A DNA stretch of 64,000 bases. Source: Variovorax sp. OK212. GTDB taxonomy: Bacteria > Pseudomonadota > Gammaproteobacteria > Burkholderiales > Burkholderiaceae_C. The DNA lies in assembly GCF_900112425.1 (NCBI RefSeq), contig NZ_FOLP01000003.1, forward strand, positions 496,001 through 560,000, in the 5' to 3' direction. The translations under genes were made by a program, and so were the position numbers. The notes beneath the pieces are model-generated. The model made no database searches, had not been told where the DNA came from, and worked only from the letters and a program-made list of their open reading frames with translations. Each line of letters opens with the position of its first letter. The first letter of the stretch is position 1. Positions 54,226 through 61,368 of this stretch are shown piece after piece.

Positions 54226-54267
54226 AGAACCCCCGCGTTGACTCAAGAGAAAAATCCGCCCTCCCCG

Positions 54268-54630
54268 ATGCCCCAGGCGCTGCACACGCTCATCCTCTAC
54301 GCGCGCGACATGCGCGCCACCGCCGAGTTCTATTGCGCGCACTTCGGTTTCATGTCGAGCCTGGAGGTGGTCGAGGGCCTGATCGAGCTCGAGCCGACGG
54401 GCGGCGGCACCCACCTGCTGATCCACCAGGCCGCCAAGAGCGTGAAGCTCGGCCAGGTCGGCGTGAAGCTGATGTTCGACGTCCAGGACATCGAAGGCTT
54501 CAGGCAGAAGGCCGCGGCGCAGGGGCTGGCGTTCGGGCCCACGCACCAGGCCAACGGCTATGCGTTCGCCAATGCGAAGGATCCGGACGGGAACCCGGTG
54601 GCCATCTCGAGCCGCGCGTTCCGGCAGTGA
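54268..54630 (+). CDS. VOC (glyoxalase/bleomycin-resistance) superfamily protein
   Basis: Small protein of 120 residues with the two beta-alpha-beta-beta-beta units of the VOC fold. LHTLILYARDMRATAEFYCA is the first unit start, LIELEPTGGGTHLLIH carries a possible metal-ligand region, and FANAKDPDGNPVAISS is the classic C-terminal block. I start at the ATG just before the fold; a TTG at 54238 would add ten hydrophilic residues and lies 12 bases after the M48 stop. The substrate is unknown. Confidence 0.85.
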   Translation: MPQALHTLILYARDMRATAEFYCAHFGFMSSLEVVEGLIELEPTGGGTHLLIHQAAKSVKLGQVGVKLMFDVQDIEGFRQKAAAQGLAFGPTHQANGYAFANAKDPDGNPVAISSRAFRQ

Positions 54631-54988
54631 ACCTGCCCCTGTCCGCCGGCGTGCCGAAGGCAGTGCCGGCATTGGCCAAGAAGATGTCCAGCCCGCCCCG
54701 GGACGGCTCGGCCAGCGGTGACGAGGGTGGTTTTTCCTGCGAGCGAGAACATGGGAATCCGGGGCTGGAAGCGAAGAGGCCGCCATGACCGAGGCGGCCC
54801 GCCGCGGGCGCCAGGCAGATAACTTGGGGCGGCCGGGAGGAAATTCTTTGCCGTCTCGAAGCCTGTGAACTATTTCACGCGAAAAGCGTAAGCAGTCGTC
54901 ATCTGAATGTGTCCCAGGCTCGTTTTACGAGGGCGCCCGTTGAAAGACGCACTCCTCAACCTCGATGCCATTGCTTAGAAAGAATCAC
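54631..54988. other. Intergenic stretch without a supported gene
   Basis: This 358-base gap holds no convincing coding frame. A hairpin GGCCGCC-ATGACCGA-GGCGGCC (54778-54799) could end the M48/VOC transcript. The right half is less GC-rich (for example AACTATTTCACGCGAAAAGC) and must contain the promoter of the following small exported-protein gene. Confidence 0.5.
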
Positions 54989-55147
54989 ATGAAGACCAAG
55001 CAGCTCATCCTCTCGACCGTTCTCGCTTTCGCCGGCCTCGCCGTGCTGGCCCCCAGCATTGCCTCGGCAGCGCCCAACCACCGTTCGCACAAGGTGTGCA
55101 AGTGGGACGCGCGCCACCACCACCGCGTGTGCCACTGGGTGCGTTGA
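54989..55147 (+). CDS. 52-residue exported His/Cys-rich peptide
   Basis: Tiny protein with a clear signal peptide (MKTKQLILSTVLAFAGLAVL, ending IASAAP). The mature part is only about 24 residues and very basic, with KVCKWDARHHHRVCHWVR, that is two Cys flanking a His cluster. Small proteins of this pattern are widespread in Burkholderiales and have no known function; metal binding in the periplasm is a reasonable guess. An ATG eight codons upstream is possible, but the chosen start gives the best signal peptide. A strong terminator follows 22 bases later. Confidence 0.8.
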   Translation: MKTKQLILSTVLAFAGLAVLAPSIASAAPNHRSHKVCKWDARHHHRVCHWVR

Positions 55148-55169
55148 TCGCCCCGGCAGCCACCACCAC

Positions 55170-55193
55170 AAAGCCCGCGCCAGCGGGCTTTTT
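55170..55193. terminator. Rho-independent terminator (bidirectional)
   Basis: AAAGCCCGC-GCCA-GCGGGCTTT followed by TT. The 9-base stem with A and T ends serves the small exported-protein gene and, on the other strand, the flavoprotein gene whose stop is at 55193. Confidence 0.9.
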
Positions 55194-55813
55194 CAATACA
55201 GGGTCGCGCGCTGGCGCGCGGCCAGTTCGCGGTCGTAAGTGGTTCCGTCGAAGGCCGATTCGGTCAGCGCGGACAGGATCGCCCCCGGCGTCGGCACCTC
55301 GCGCTTCGCGTCCACCGGCAGCGGCGCCCACAGCTTGGAACGCTGGATCGCGCGGGCACACTGGAAGAACACCGTCTCCACCTCGATGCGGATCACGCAC
55401 TGCGGCGGCTTGCCGTCCATCGCGAAGCGCGCCAGCAACTCCGGCTCTGCGGTGATCCGCGCCCTGCCGTTCACACGCAAGGTTTCGCCCACGCCCGGGA
55501 TCAGGAACAGCAGCGCCACGCGCGGGTCGGCCATGATGTTGCGCAGGCTGTCGATGCGGTTGTTGCCGCGGCGCTCGGGCATCAGCAGCGTCTTCTCGTC
55601 CTGCACCGCGACGAAGCCCGGCGGGTCGCCGCGCGGAGACACGTCGAGCCCGCCGGGGCCGAGCGTGGCCAGCGCCGCGAAGGGCGACGCGGCAATCAGC
55701 GCCTGGTACGACGGGTGCAGGTACGGCACTTCCTTCTTCAGCGAAGCGTCGCCGGGCTGGCCGAACAGGGCTTCGAGCTGGGCGACGGTGTCGATGGCGT
55801 AAGGCGTGGTCAT
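55193..55813 (-). CDS. Pyridoxamine 5'-phosphate oxidase-like FMN protein (MSMEG_1061-type)
   Basis: FMN-binding split-barrel protein of 206 residues. ASPFAALATLGPGGLDVSPRGD, DEKTLLMPERRGNNRIDSL and VALLFLIPGVGETLRVNGRA are the blocks that contact FMN in the PPOX-type family named after MSMEG_1061. The C-terminal CARAIQRSKLW is also conserved. The start at 55813 (MTTPYAIDTV) has no good ribosome site, only a GCCACC-rich repeat. Such proteins reduce or bind flavins or F420; the substrate is unknown. Confidence 0.9.
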   Translation of the reverse strand: MTTPYAIDTVAQLEALFGQPGDASLKKEVPYLHPSYQALIAASPFAALATLGPGGLDVSPRGDPPGFVAVQDEKTLLMPERRGNNRIDSLRNIMADPRVALLFLIPGVGETLRVNGRARITAEPELLARFAMDGKPPQCVIRIEVETVFFQCARAIQRSKLWAPLPVDAKREVPTPGAILSALTESAFDGTTYDRELAARQRATLY

Positions 55814-55881
55814 GGTGGTGGCAGCGGTGGCGGTGGCTTCTGGATGGCGATGGGAATGTAGTCGGCGGGTCAGTCTGAAGG

Positions 55882-57072
55882 TCAGTTGGCCGTGCGCGGC
55901 GCGTCCGTGGCGGGCGCCGCATTCCAGCCGCAGGCCAGCGCGCTCGCGGCCAGCAGCAGCGCGGCCACGCCGTAGATCCACGGCGGCGAGGCCACGGGCA
56001 GCAACAGGCCGGCCATCAACGGCCCGGTGCCCGCGCCGATGTCGCGCCACACCGAGCGCGCGGCCAGCGCCTGCACCCGCTCGGGGCCGGGCGTGCGGCG
56101 CGCCACGATGGGCGGCAGCAAGGGCAGCTGCAAGGCGCGCAGCACCACGATCAGCGCCGCGCAGCTCCACAGCCAGCCAAGGCCGAAGCCCACCAGCGCG
56201 ACGGCCGTGACCAGCGACAGGCCCACCAGCAGCCGCTCCGCGCCGAAGCGCTCCGCCATGTGCCCGCCGGCCGGGCTCAGCAGGATCTCCGCGAGGTAGC
56301 GCAGCGCCATCAGCACGCCGGCCACGATCACCGCGCCGCCGGGCATCAGGTCCTTGCCCAGGTACGACAGGCCGACGATGAAGAGCCCGTCGAGCGCCAG
56401 CCCTTCCATGAACGACCAGCTGTCCAGGCTGTTGGGCCACTTGAAACGCCGCGTGGGCTTGCCCACCGGGTGCGGCGCCGCGGGCAGGCGCCGCGTGACG
56501 AACCACGCGAGCAGCGAGAACACCGCGAGGATGCCGAAGATGGCGCGCGGCCCGCTCCAGTGCGCCAGCAGCGCGCCCAGCGGCAGCGCCAGCACCGGCC
56601 CCATCGCGATGAAGGCGCGCGAGCGTCCGTTGCGCCGCGCGGCGCCCACGGGGTCGGCCGTGGCCAGTGCCTGCGTCGACAGGTTCAGCGCCGCGAAGCA
56701 CAGGCCCCATGTGAGCCGCAGCGGCAGCAGCGCCCAGAAACCGGAGAGCGTGGCATAGCCGAGACCGCAGGCGGCCGCCGCCAGCACGGCGATCGTGCAG
56801 GTCAGCCGGTCGCCATGGCGTGCGTAGAAACGCGCCACATGGCCGTAGCCCGCAATGCGCACCAGCCGGTTGGCCGCGAGCAGCATGCCGGCCTCGGCCA
56901 GCGTCACGCCGAACTGGCTCGCGTACATCGGCAACAGCAGGTAGAGCACCACGTCGGCCGGCAGCGAGAGGCCGAGGGCCATCGCCGCGTGGCGGGAATT
57001 CAGGTCGGTGCGATCTGCGAGATTGGTGAGATTGGCCGCCGAGGCGGCCGGAGGGGAAGAGGTGCGTGACAT
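55882..57072 (-). CDS. MFS transporter
   Basis: Inner-membrane protein of 396 residues with 12 predicted helices; RNGRSRAFIAMGPVLALPLGA and GGHMAERFGAERLLVG are recognisable MFS segments. I start at the ATG at 57072 (MSRTSSPPAAS); a frame to 57111 is open but would overlap the operator region. An N-terminal repeat (NLTNLADRTDLN) is encoded by 9-bp DNA units. It is divergent from a LysR-type regulator that may control it. The substrate is unknown. Confidence 0.87.
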   Translation of the reverse strand: MSRTSSPPAASAANLTNLADRTDLNSRHAAMALGLSLPADVVLYLLLPMYASQFGVTLAEAGMLLAANRLVRIAGYGHVARFYARHGDRLTCTIAVLAAAACGLGYATLSGFWALLPLRLTWGLCFAALNLSTQALATADPVGAARRNGRSRAFIAMGPVLALPLGALLAHWSGPRAIFGILAVFSLLAWFVTRRLPAAPHPVGKPTRRFKWPNSLDSWSFMEGLALDGLFIVGLSYLGKDLMPGGAVIVAGVLMALRYLAEILLSPAGGHMAERFGAERLLVGLSLVTAVALVGFGLGWLWSCAALIVVLRALQLPLLPPIVARRTPGPERVQALAARSVWRDIGAGTGPLMAGLLLPVASPPWIYGVAALLLAASALACGWNAAPATDAPRTAN

Positions 57073-57128
57073 CGAGCGCCGATGGTGCGCCGCGCCCTGC
57101 CCCGCCGACAAACGACATTAACGTGCGT

Positions 57129-57153
57129 CATGCGTGAGAAAATTGCACGCATG
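57129..57153 (+). promoter_or_regulatory. LysR-type inverted repeat at the start of the LysR gene
   Basis: CATGCGTG-AGAAAATTG-CACGCATG, a perfect 8-base inverted repeat that includes a T-N11-A core. It lies in the short space between the divergent MFS and LysR genes and touches the LysR start codon. Confidence 0.65.
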
Positions 57154-58047
57154 CCGTCCAGAGAACCGCCCCTGAACGCCGTGCGTGCCTTTGCCGCCGC
57201 GGCCCGCCACCTGAGCTTCACGCGCGCCGCGCTCGAGTTGCATGTGACGCACAGCGCGGTGAGCCGGCAGATCAAGAGCCTCGAAGAGTTCCTGGGCGTG
57301 GCGCTGTTCGAGCGGCGCGTGCGGCAGGTCTCGCTGACGGCCGAGGGGCAGCAGTTCTTCGCCGAAGTGGAGCCGGCGCTTTCGCAGATCAACGCGGCGG
57401 CGCAGGCGCTTCAGGCACAGGGGCCGGCCCCCGCGGTGCGGATCAACGTGCGGCCTTCGTTCGCGGTGCGCTGGCTCATTCCGCGCCTGCCCTCCTTCGT
57501 CGAGCGCTTTCCGGACATCGAGCCGCAGGTGGTCACCAGCACCGTGATGCCCGAGCAGGCTATCGGCGGCTTCGACAGCTTCGACATCGCGGTGCGCCGC
57601 GGGCTCGACGGCTGGCCGCCTTCCATCAAGGTGCGGCCATTCCTGAAAGACGAAGTGCTCGTGGTCGGCGCGCCGGCGCTCTTCAGGACGCACCCGCTCG
57701 CGGACCTTCGCGCGCTCGCCTCGCACGTGCTGCTGTCGGCCCGGACGCGCAAGGACGACTGGGACGCGTGGAAGAAGCAGTTCGGCGCGCCGCGCACCCG
57801 GCCCGCCGGCCGTCTGCAGTTCGACCACCTGCATTTCGTGCTGCAGGCAGCGGTCGACGGGCTGGGCATCGCGCTGGCGCCGACCTCGCTGGTGGCGCAC
57901 GACCTGGCTTCGGGCCGCCTGCAGTCGCCGCTGCCCACGCTGCGCATGGCGCTCGATCGCTACTACTACGGCCTGGCGCCTAGCGCCGCCCCGGAGGCCG
58001 CGTACGTGGCGGAGTGGTTCGAGCAGATGCGTGCAGAGAGCGTTTGA
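57151..58047 (+). CDS. LysR-family regulator (GcvA-like)
   Basis: Regulator of 298 residues. The N-terminal winged helix-turn-helix (PLNAVRAFAAAARHLSFTRA, ELHVTHSAVSRQIKSLEEFL) is of the GcvA/AmpR-like branch; the effector domain follows (VRPSFAVRWLIPRLPSFVER). The start at 57151 gives the usual MPSREPPLNAVRAF; an ATG at 57130 is the alternative. Divergent from an MFS gene with an inverted repeat between, so it probably controls that gene and itself. Confidence 0.92.
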   Translation: MPSREPPLNAVRAFAAAARHLSFTRAALELHVTHSAVSRQIKSLEEFLGVALFERRVRQVSLTAEGQQFFAEVEPALSQINAAAQALQAQGPAPAVRINVRPSFAVRWLIPRLPSFVERFPDIEPQVVTSTVMPEQAIGGFDSFDIAVRRGLDGWPPSIKVRPFLKDEVLVVGAPALFRTHPLADLRALASHVLLSARTRKDDWDAWKKQFGAPRTRPAGRLQFDHLHFVLQAAVDGLGIALAPTSLVAHDLASGRLQSPLPTLRMALDRYYYGLAPSAAPEAAYVAEWFEQMRAESV

Positions 58048-58062
58048 AGAGCGACCCGCCGC

Positions 58063-58920
58063 TCAATCGAGCAGCGACCGGATCACCTCCGCCACGCCCA
58101 CCCTGCCCTTGCGCACGCTCGCATCGGCGCTCTCGAAGCGGATCCACCCTTCGTTGAACCCGTCGAGCATCTGGATGCGCGGCACCGGGTCGCGCATGCC
58201 CTGCGCGCGAAAGATGGCGCCCCAGGTCTCGCGCGGCACCGCCTCGGCGCGCACCGGCCGGCCCAGCACCTGCGCGAGCGCATCGGCCACCGCATGTTGC
58301 GTGAGCCGCTCGGGCCCTTCGAGCTCGACGACTCGCGGCACCTCGCCCGGCTGCACCAGCAGCTCGGCGGCGACCCGCCCCACATCGGCCGTCGCAACCA
58401 TCGGAACGGCGCGATCGAGCGGCTGCAGGTAGCTCGACAGCACGCCCTGCGTCCGCGCCTGCGCGATGTCCCAGCGCAGGTTCTCGAGGAACCACGCGGG
58501 CCGCAGGAAGCTGACCGGGAACGGCAGCGTGCGCAACGCCTCTTCCATCAGCGTGCGCTGGCTCAGCAGGTTGGGCTGCGCCGCCTGCGCGCCGACGGTC
58601 GACATGCACACCACGCGCGGCGGACGCGCCGCATCGAGCGCCTGGCGCACCGCGGCGTTCTCGGCCCGCGCCTCTGGGAAGCCGGGCTCCGGATCGAAGT
58701 TCGGCGGCGGCAGCACGAAGACGCCCTTCGTGCCAGCGAAGGCACGCGCCAGTGCCTGCGCGTCGTTCATCTCGGCCAGGGCGACTTCGCAGCCGCGTTC
58801 GGCCCAGGCCCGGCCCTTGTCCGCGTCGCGAACGACCGCGCGAACGGCCTGGCCCGCCGACAGCAAGACGCGCGCAACGGCGCCTCCGACCTGGCCTGTG
58901 ATTCCGGTGATGGCGTACAT
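58063..58920 (-). CDS. NmrA/SDR-type NAD(P)-binding protein
   Basis: Atypical short-chain dehydrogenase-like protein of 285 residues. The N-terminal nucleotide site YAITGITGQVGGAVARVLL, VVRDADKG and GVFVLPPPNFDPE are typical of the NmrA-like, NAD(P)H quinone-oxidoreductase-like group. The catalytic Tyr-x-x-x-Lys is not obvious. It is divergent from a LysR gene with an operator-like repeat between, a common pairing. The ATG at 58920 has AAAGGA upstream; a GTG at 58941 is possible. Function in redox or quinone metabolism is inferred from family only. Confidence 0.88.
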   Translation of the reverse strand: MYAITGITGQVGGAVARVLLSAGQAVRAVVRDADKGRAWAERGCEVALAEMNDAQALARAFAGTKGVFVLPPPNFDPEPGFPEARAENAAVRQALDAARPPRVVCMSTVGAQAAQPNLLSQRTLMEEALRTLPFPVSFLRPAWFLENLRWDIAQARTQGVLSSYLQPLDRAVPMVATADVGRVAAELLVQPGEVPRVVELEGPERLTQHAVADALAQVLGRPVRAEAVPRETWGAIFRAQGMRDPVPRIQMLDGFNEGWIRFESADASVRKGRVGVAEVIRSLLD

Positions 58921-59001
58921 GAGGTTTTTTCCTTTGTTCACTTGAAGGGAGCGAATCGTAGGAACGCCTCATCTTTGAGTAAAGCGACCCCAAGGCATAT
59001 C

Positions 59002-59024
59002 ATTCATGACACCTGATCACGAAT
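59002..59024 (+). promoter_or_regulatory. LysR-type inverted repeat upstream of the second LysR gene
   Basis: ATTCATGA-CACCTGA-TCACGAAT, arms matching at seven of eight positions. It lies in the space between divergent LysR and NmrA-like genes and covers an alternative upstream ATG, which favours the start at 59041. Confidence 0.55.
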
Positions 59025-59040
59025 GGGTGAAGAACAGGAA

Positions 59041-60009
59041 ATGACACTCGACGGACGCCTTCTCTCCAACGTCAGCGTGCTGGCCGCCGTGGTCGAAGGC
59101 GGCAGCTTCGCCAGCGCCGCCACCGCGCTCGGCCTCACACCTTCCGGCGTGAGCCGCGCCATCGCACGGCTCGAGGGCCGCATCGGCGTGAGGCTGTTCG
59201 ACCGCACGACGCGTTCGCTCAACCTCACCGACGAAGGCCGGCTGCTCTACGCCAACATCAACCCGCTGGTGCTCGGCATCGAGGACGCGGTGACCATCGC
59301 CTCGGGCTCGTCCGGCGCGGTGCGCGGCCGGTTGCGCGTGAACACCGACGCCTTCACGTCACGCTTGCTGCTGGCACGGCACCTGCCGCGCTTTCTTGCG
59401 CAGCACCCCGAGCTCACGCTCGAGCTGATTGCGCGCGAACAGCTCGGCGACCTGGTGGCCGAGGGCTTCGACATTGCCGTGCGCTTCGGCGAGCCGCCGT
59501 CGTCGTCGCTGGTGGCACGCAAGCTGATGGACTCGCGCGTGGTCACCGTGGCCACGCCTGCCTATGTCGCGCGGCACGGGCGGCCCGCGAAACCGGCCGA
59601 CCTTGCCGGCCATGCCTGCCTGCAGGTGCGCAACCCCGTCACGGGCCAGCCCTTCGGCTGGGAGTTCCAGCGCGGGCGCAAGCTGCTCAAGGTGCCCACC
59701 GCGGGGCGGCTGCTGTTGAGCGACCCCGGCACCATTCTCGAGACCACGCTGGCGGGCATCTGCGTGGCGCAGATCAAGGCGGTGGGCATCCAGCCGTTGC
59801 TCGACCGCGGCGCGCTGATGGATCTTTTTCCGGACTGGCCCGGCGAGCGGATTCCGCTGTATGCGCTCTATCCATCGCGGCACCTGCCGGCCGCGAAGGT
59901 GCGCGCGTTCATCGACTTCGTGAGGGAGGTCGTCGCTCCCGCCCCTGCACCGGCCCCTGTTCCCGCCCCTTCTCCCGCTCCCGCCGCAAAGTCGAAGCCA
60001 CGGCGCTGA
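59041..60009 (+). CDS. LysR-family regulator
   Basis: Regulator of 322 residues. The helix-turn-helix is SFASAATALGLTPSGVSRAI followed by ARLEGRIGVRLFDRTTRSL; the effector domain follows (LRVNTDAFTSRLLLARHLPR, LIAREQLGDLVAEGFDIAVR). The C-terminus carries an unusual Pro/Ala tail (VAPAPAPAPVPAPSPAPAA) of about 25 residues. AGGAA lies directly before the ATG at 59041. Likely controls the divergent NmrA-like gene. Confidence 0.92.
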   Translation: MTLDGRLLSNVSVLAAVVEGGSFASAATALGLTPSGVSRAIARLEGRIGVRLFDRTTRSLNLTDEGRLLYANINPLVLGIEDAVTIASGSSGAVRGRLRVNTDAFTSRLLLARHLPRFLAQHPELTLELIAREQLGDLVAEGFDIAVRFGEPPSSSLVARKLMDSRVVTVATPAYVARHGRPAKPADLAGHACLQVRNPVTGQPFGWEFQRGRKLLKVPTAGRLLLSDPGTILETTLAGICVAQIKAVGIQPLLDRGALMDLFPDWPGERIPLYALYPSRHLPAAKVRAFIDFVREVVAPAPAPAPVPAPSPAPAAKSKPRR

Positions 60010-60134
60010 CGGCGCTGACGGCGCAGTTGCGGTCGCTTGCGCGTCCGGAAACGGCCAGCGCCGAAGCGCGTGCGCCCGCACGATGAGGTTTTCGCCTGAA
60101 GCCCATCCGCCCATCTGCTCATCCGTCCCTCCGT

Positions 60135-61355
60135 ATGTCCGCCCCCCTGCCCCGCCCCTTCCTGAACCTGGCCTGGTCCAACCTCGCCGCCCAGTCCGCC
60201 GAACAGCTGAGCCTCGCGGCCGTGCCGCTGATCGCAGTGCTCGCGCTCGGCGCCGGCCCGGGCGAGATCGGCTTTCTCGCGGCGGTGCAAACGCTGCCCT
60301 TCCTGCTCGTGTCGATGCCCATGGGCCTGCTGGCTGATCGCATGTCGCGCCGGCGCCTGATGGTGGGGTCCGAAGCGTTGCGGGCCGTGTCGCTGCTCGC
60401 GCTGCTCGGCCTGCTGCTGGCGTCGAAGCTGGGCATCGCGTGGCTCGCGGTGCTGGGCTTTCTGGGCGCCGTCGGCACCGTGGGCTTCAGCGTGGCGGCG
60501 CCCGCACTGGTGCCGTCGCTGGTGCCGCGCGAGGCATTGGCCCAAGCCAACGGCCGGCTCGAACTCGCACGCAGCGCGGCCTTCACCGCCGGCCCCGCAC
60601 TGGCGGGCGCGCTGGTCGCATGGGCGGGCGCGTCGGCGGCGTTCGTGCTGGCCGCCGTGCTGTCGGCCGCGGCCGTGGGCCTGCTGCTGCGGCTGACAGA
60701 GACACCGCGCGCGCCGGCCTCCGGCAGGCACCCGTTGCTGGAGGTGCGCGACGGCGCGCGCTTCGTCTGGCAAAGCGAGCTGCTGCGCCCGATGCTGATG
60801 ACCGGCGCGGTCTTCAACATCTCGTGGTTCGTGCTGCAGGCCGGGTACGTGCCGTATGCGGTGCGTGTGCTGGGCCTTGGCGCGCAGGCGGTCGGCATGA
60901 CGCTGGCGATGTACGGCGCGGGCATGGTGGTCGGCGCGCTGCTGACCCCGCGCGTGGTGGCGCGCCTGCCGTTCGGCCGCGCGATCCAGGTCGGGCCGGC
61001 GGTTGCGGTGCTTGCCGCGGTGGCGATGGCGGCCACGCTCGCCGTGCCGGCCGCGTGGCTGGCCGCGCTGTCGTTCTTCCTGTTCGGCGCCGGGCCGATG
61101 GTCTGGGTCATCACCTCGACCACATTGCGCCAGAGCGTGACGGCCGCGACCATGCTGGGCCGCGTGTCGGCCGTGTTCCTCACGATCAACGCGGGTGCAC
61201 GGCCCATCGGCGCGGCGCTGGGCGGCGTGGTGGGCGCGGCATGGGGCGAGCCGGCCTGCCTGCTGCTGGCGCTGGCCGGCTTCGTGCTGCAGGCCGCGAT
61301 CATCTTCGCCTCGCGCATCGCCACGCTGCACCGGCTGCCGGTGGCAGCCGTGTGA
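60135..61355 (+). CDS. MFS transporter (enterobactin-exporter-like group)
   Basis: Inner-membrane protein of 406 residues with 12 helices. NLAWSNLAAQSAEQLSLAAVPL in helix 1, GLLADRMSRRRLMVGSEALR in the loop 2-3 and LVPREALAQANGRLELARS in the centre are typical of the MFS group related to tetronasin or EntS exporters. The 125-base gap upstream contains only a 9-bp repeat (GGCGCTGAC) and no regulator of its own. It converges on the adhesin gene with 13 bases between stops. The substrate is unknown. Confidence 0.9.
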   Translation: MSAPLPRPFLNLAWSNLAAQSAEQLSLAAVPLIAVLALGAGPGEIGFLAAVQTLPFLLVSMPMGLLADRMSRRRLMVGSEALRAVSLLALLGLLLASKLGIAWLAVLGFLGAVGTVGFSVAAPALVPSLVPREALAQANGRLELARSAAFTAGPALAGALVAWAGASAAFVLAAVLSAAAVGLLLRLTETPRAPASGRHPLLEVRDGARFVWQSELLRPMLMTGAVFNISWFVLQAGYVPYAVRVLGLGAQAVGMTLAMYGAGMVVGALLTPRVVARLPFGRAIQVGPAVAVLAAVAMAATLAVPAAWLAALSFFLFGAGPMVWVITSTTLRQSVTAATMLGRVSAVFLTINAGARPIGAALGGVVGAAWGEPACLLLALAGFVLQAAIIFASRIATLHRLPVAAV

Positions 61356-61368
61356 TGTAGCCCCAGGC

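Noticed and set aside
54238..54267. TTG start for the VOC gene after the M48 peptidase
   Set aside because: The VOC fold begins directly after the ATG at 54268 and no ribosome site favours the TTG; kept only as an alternative.
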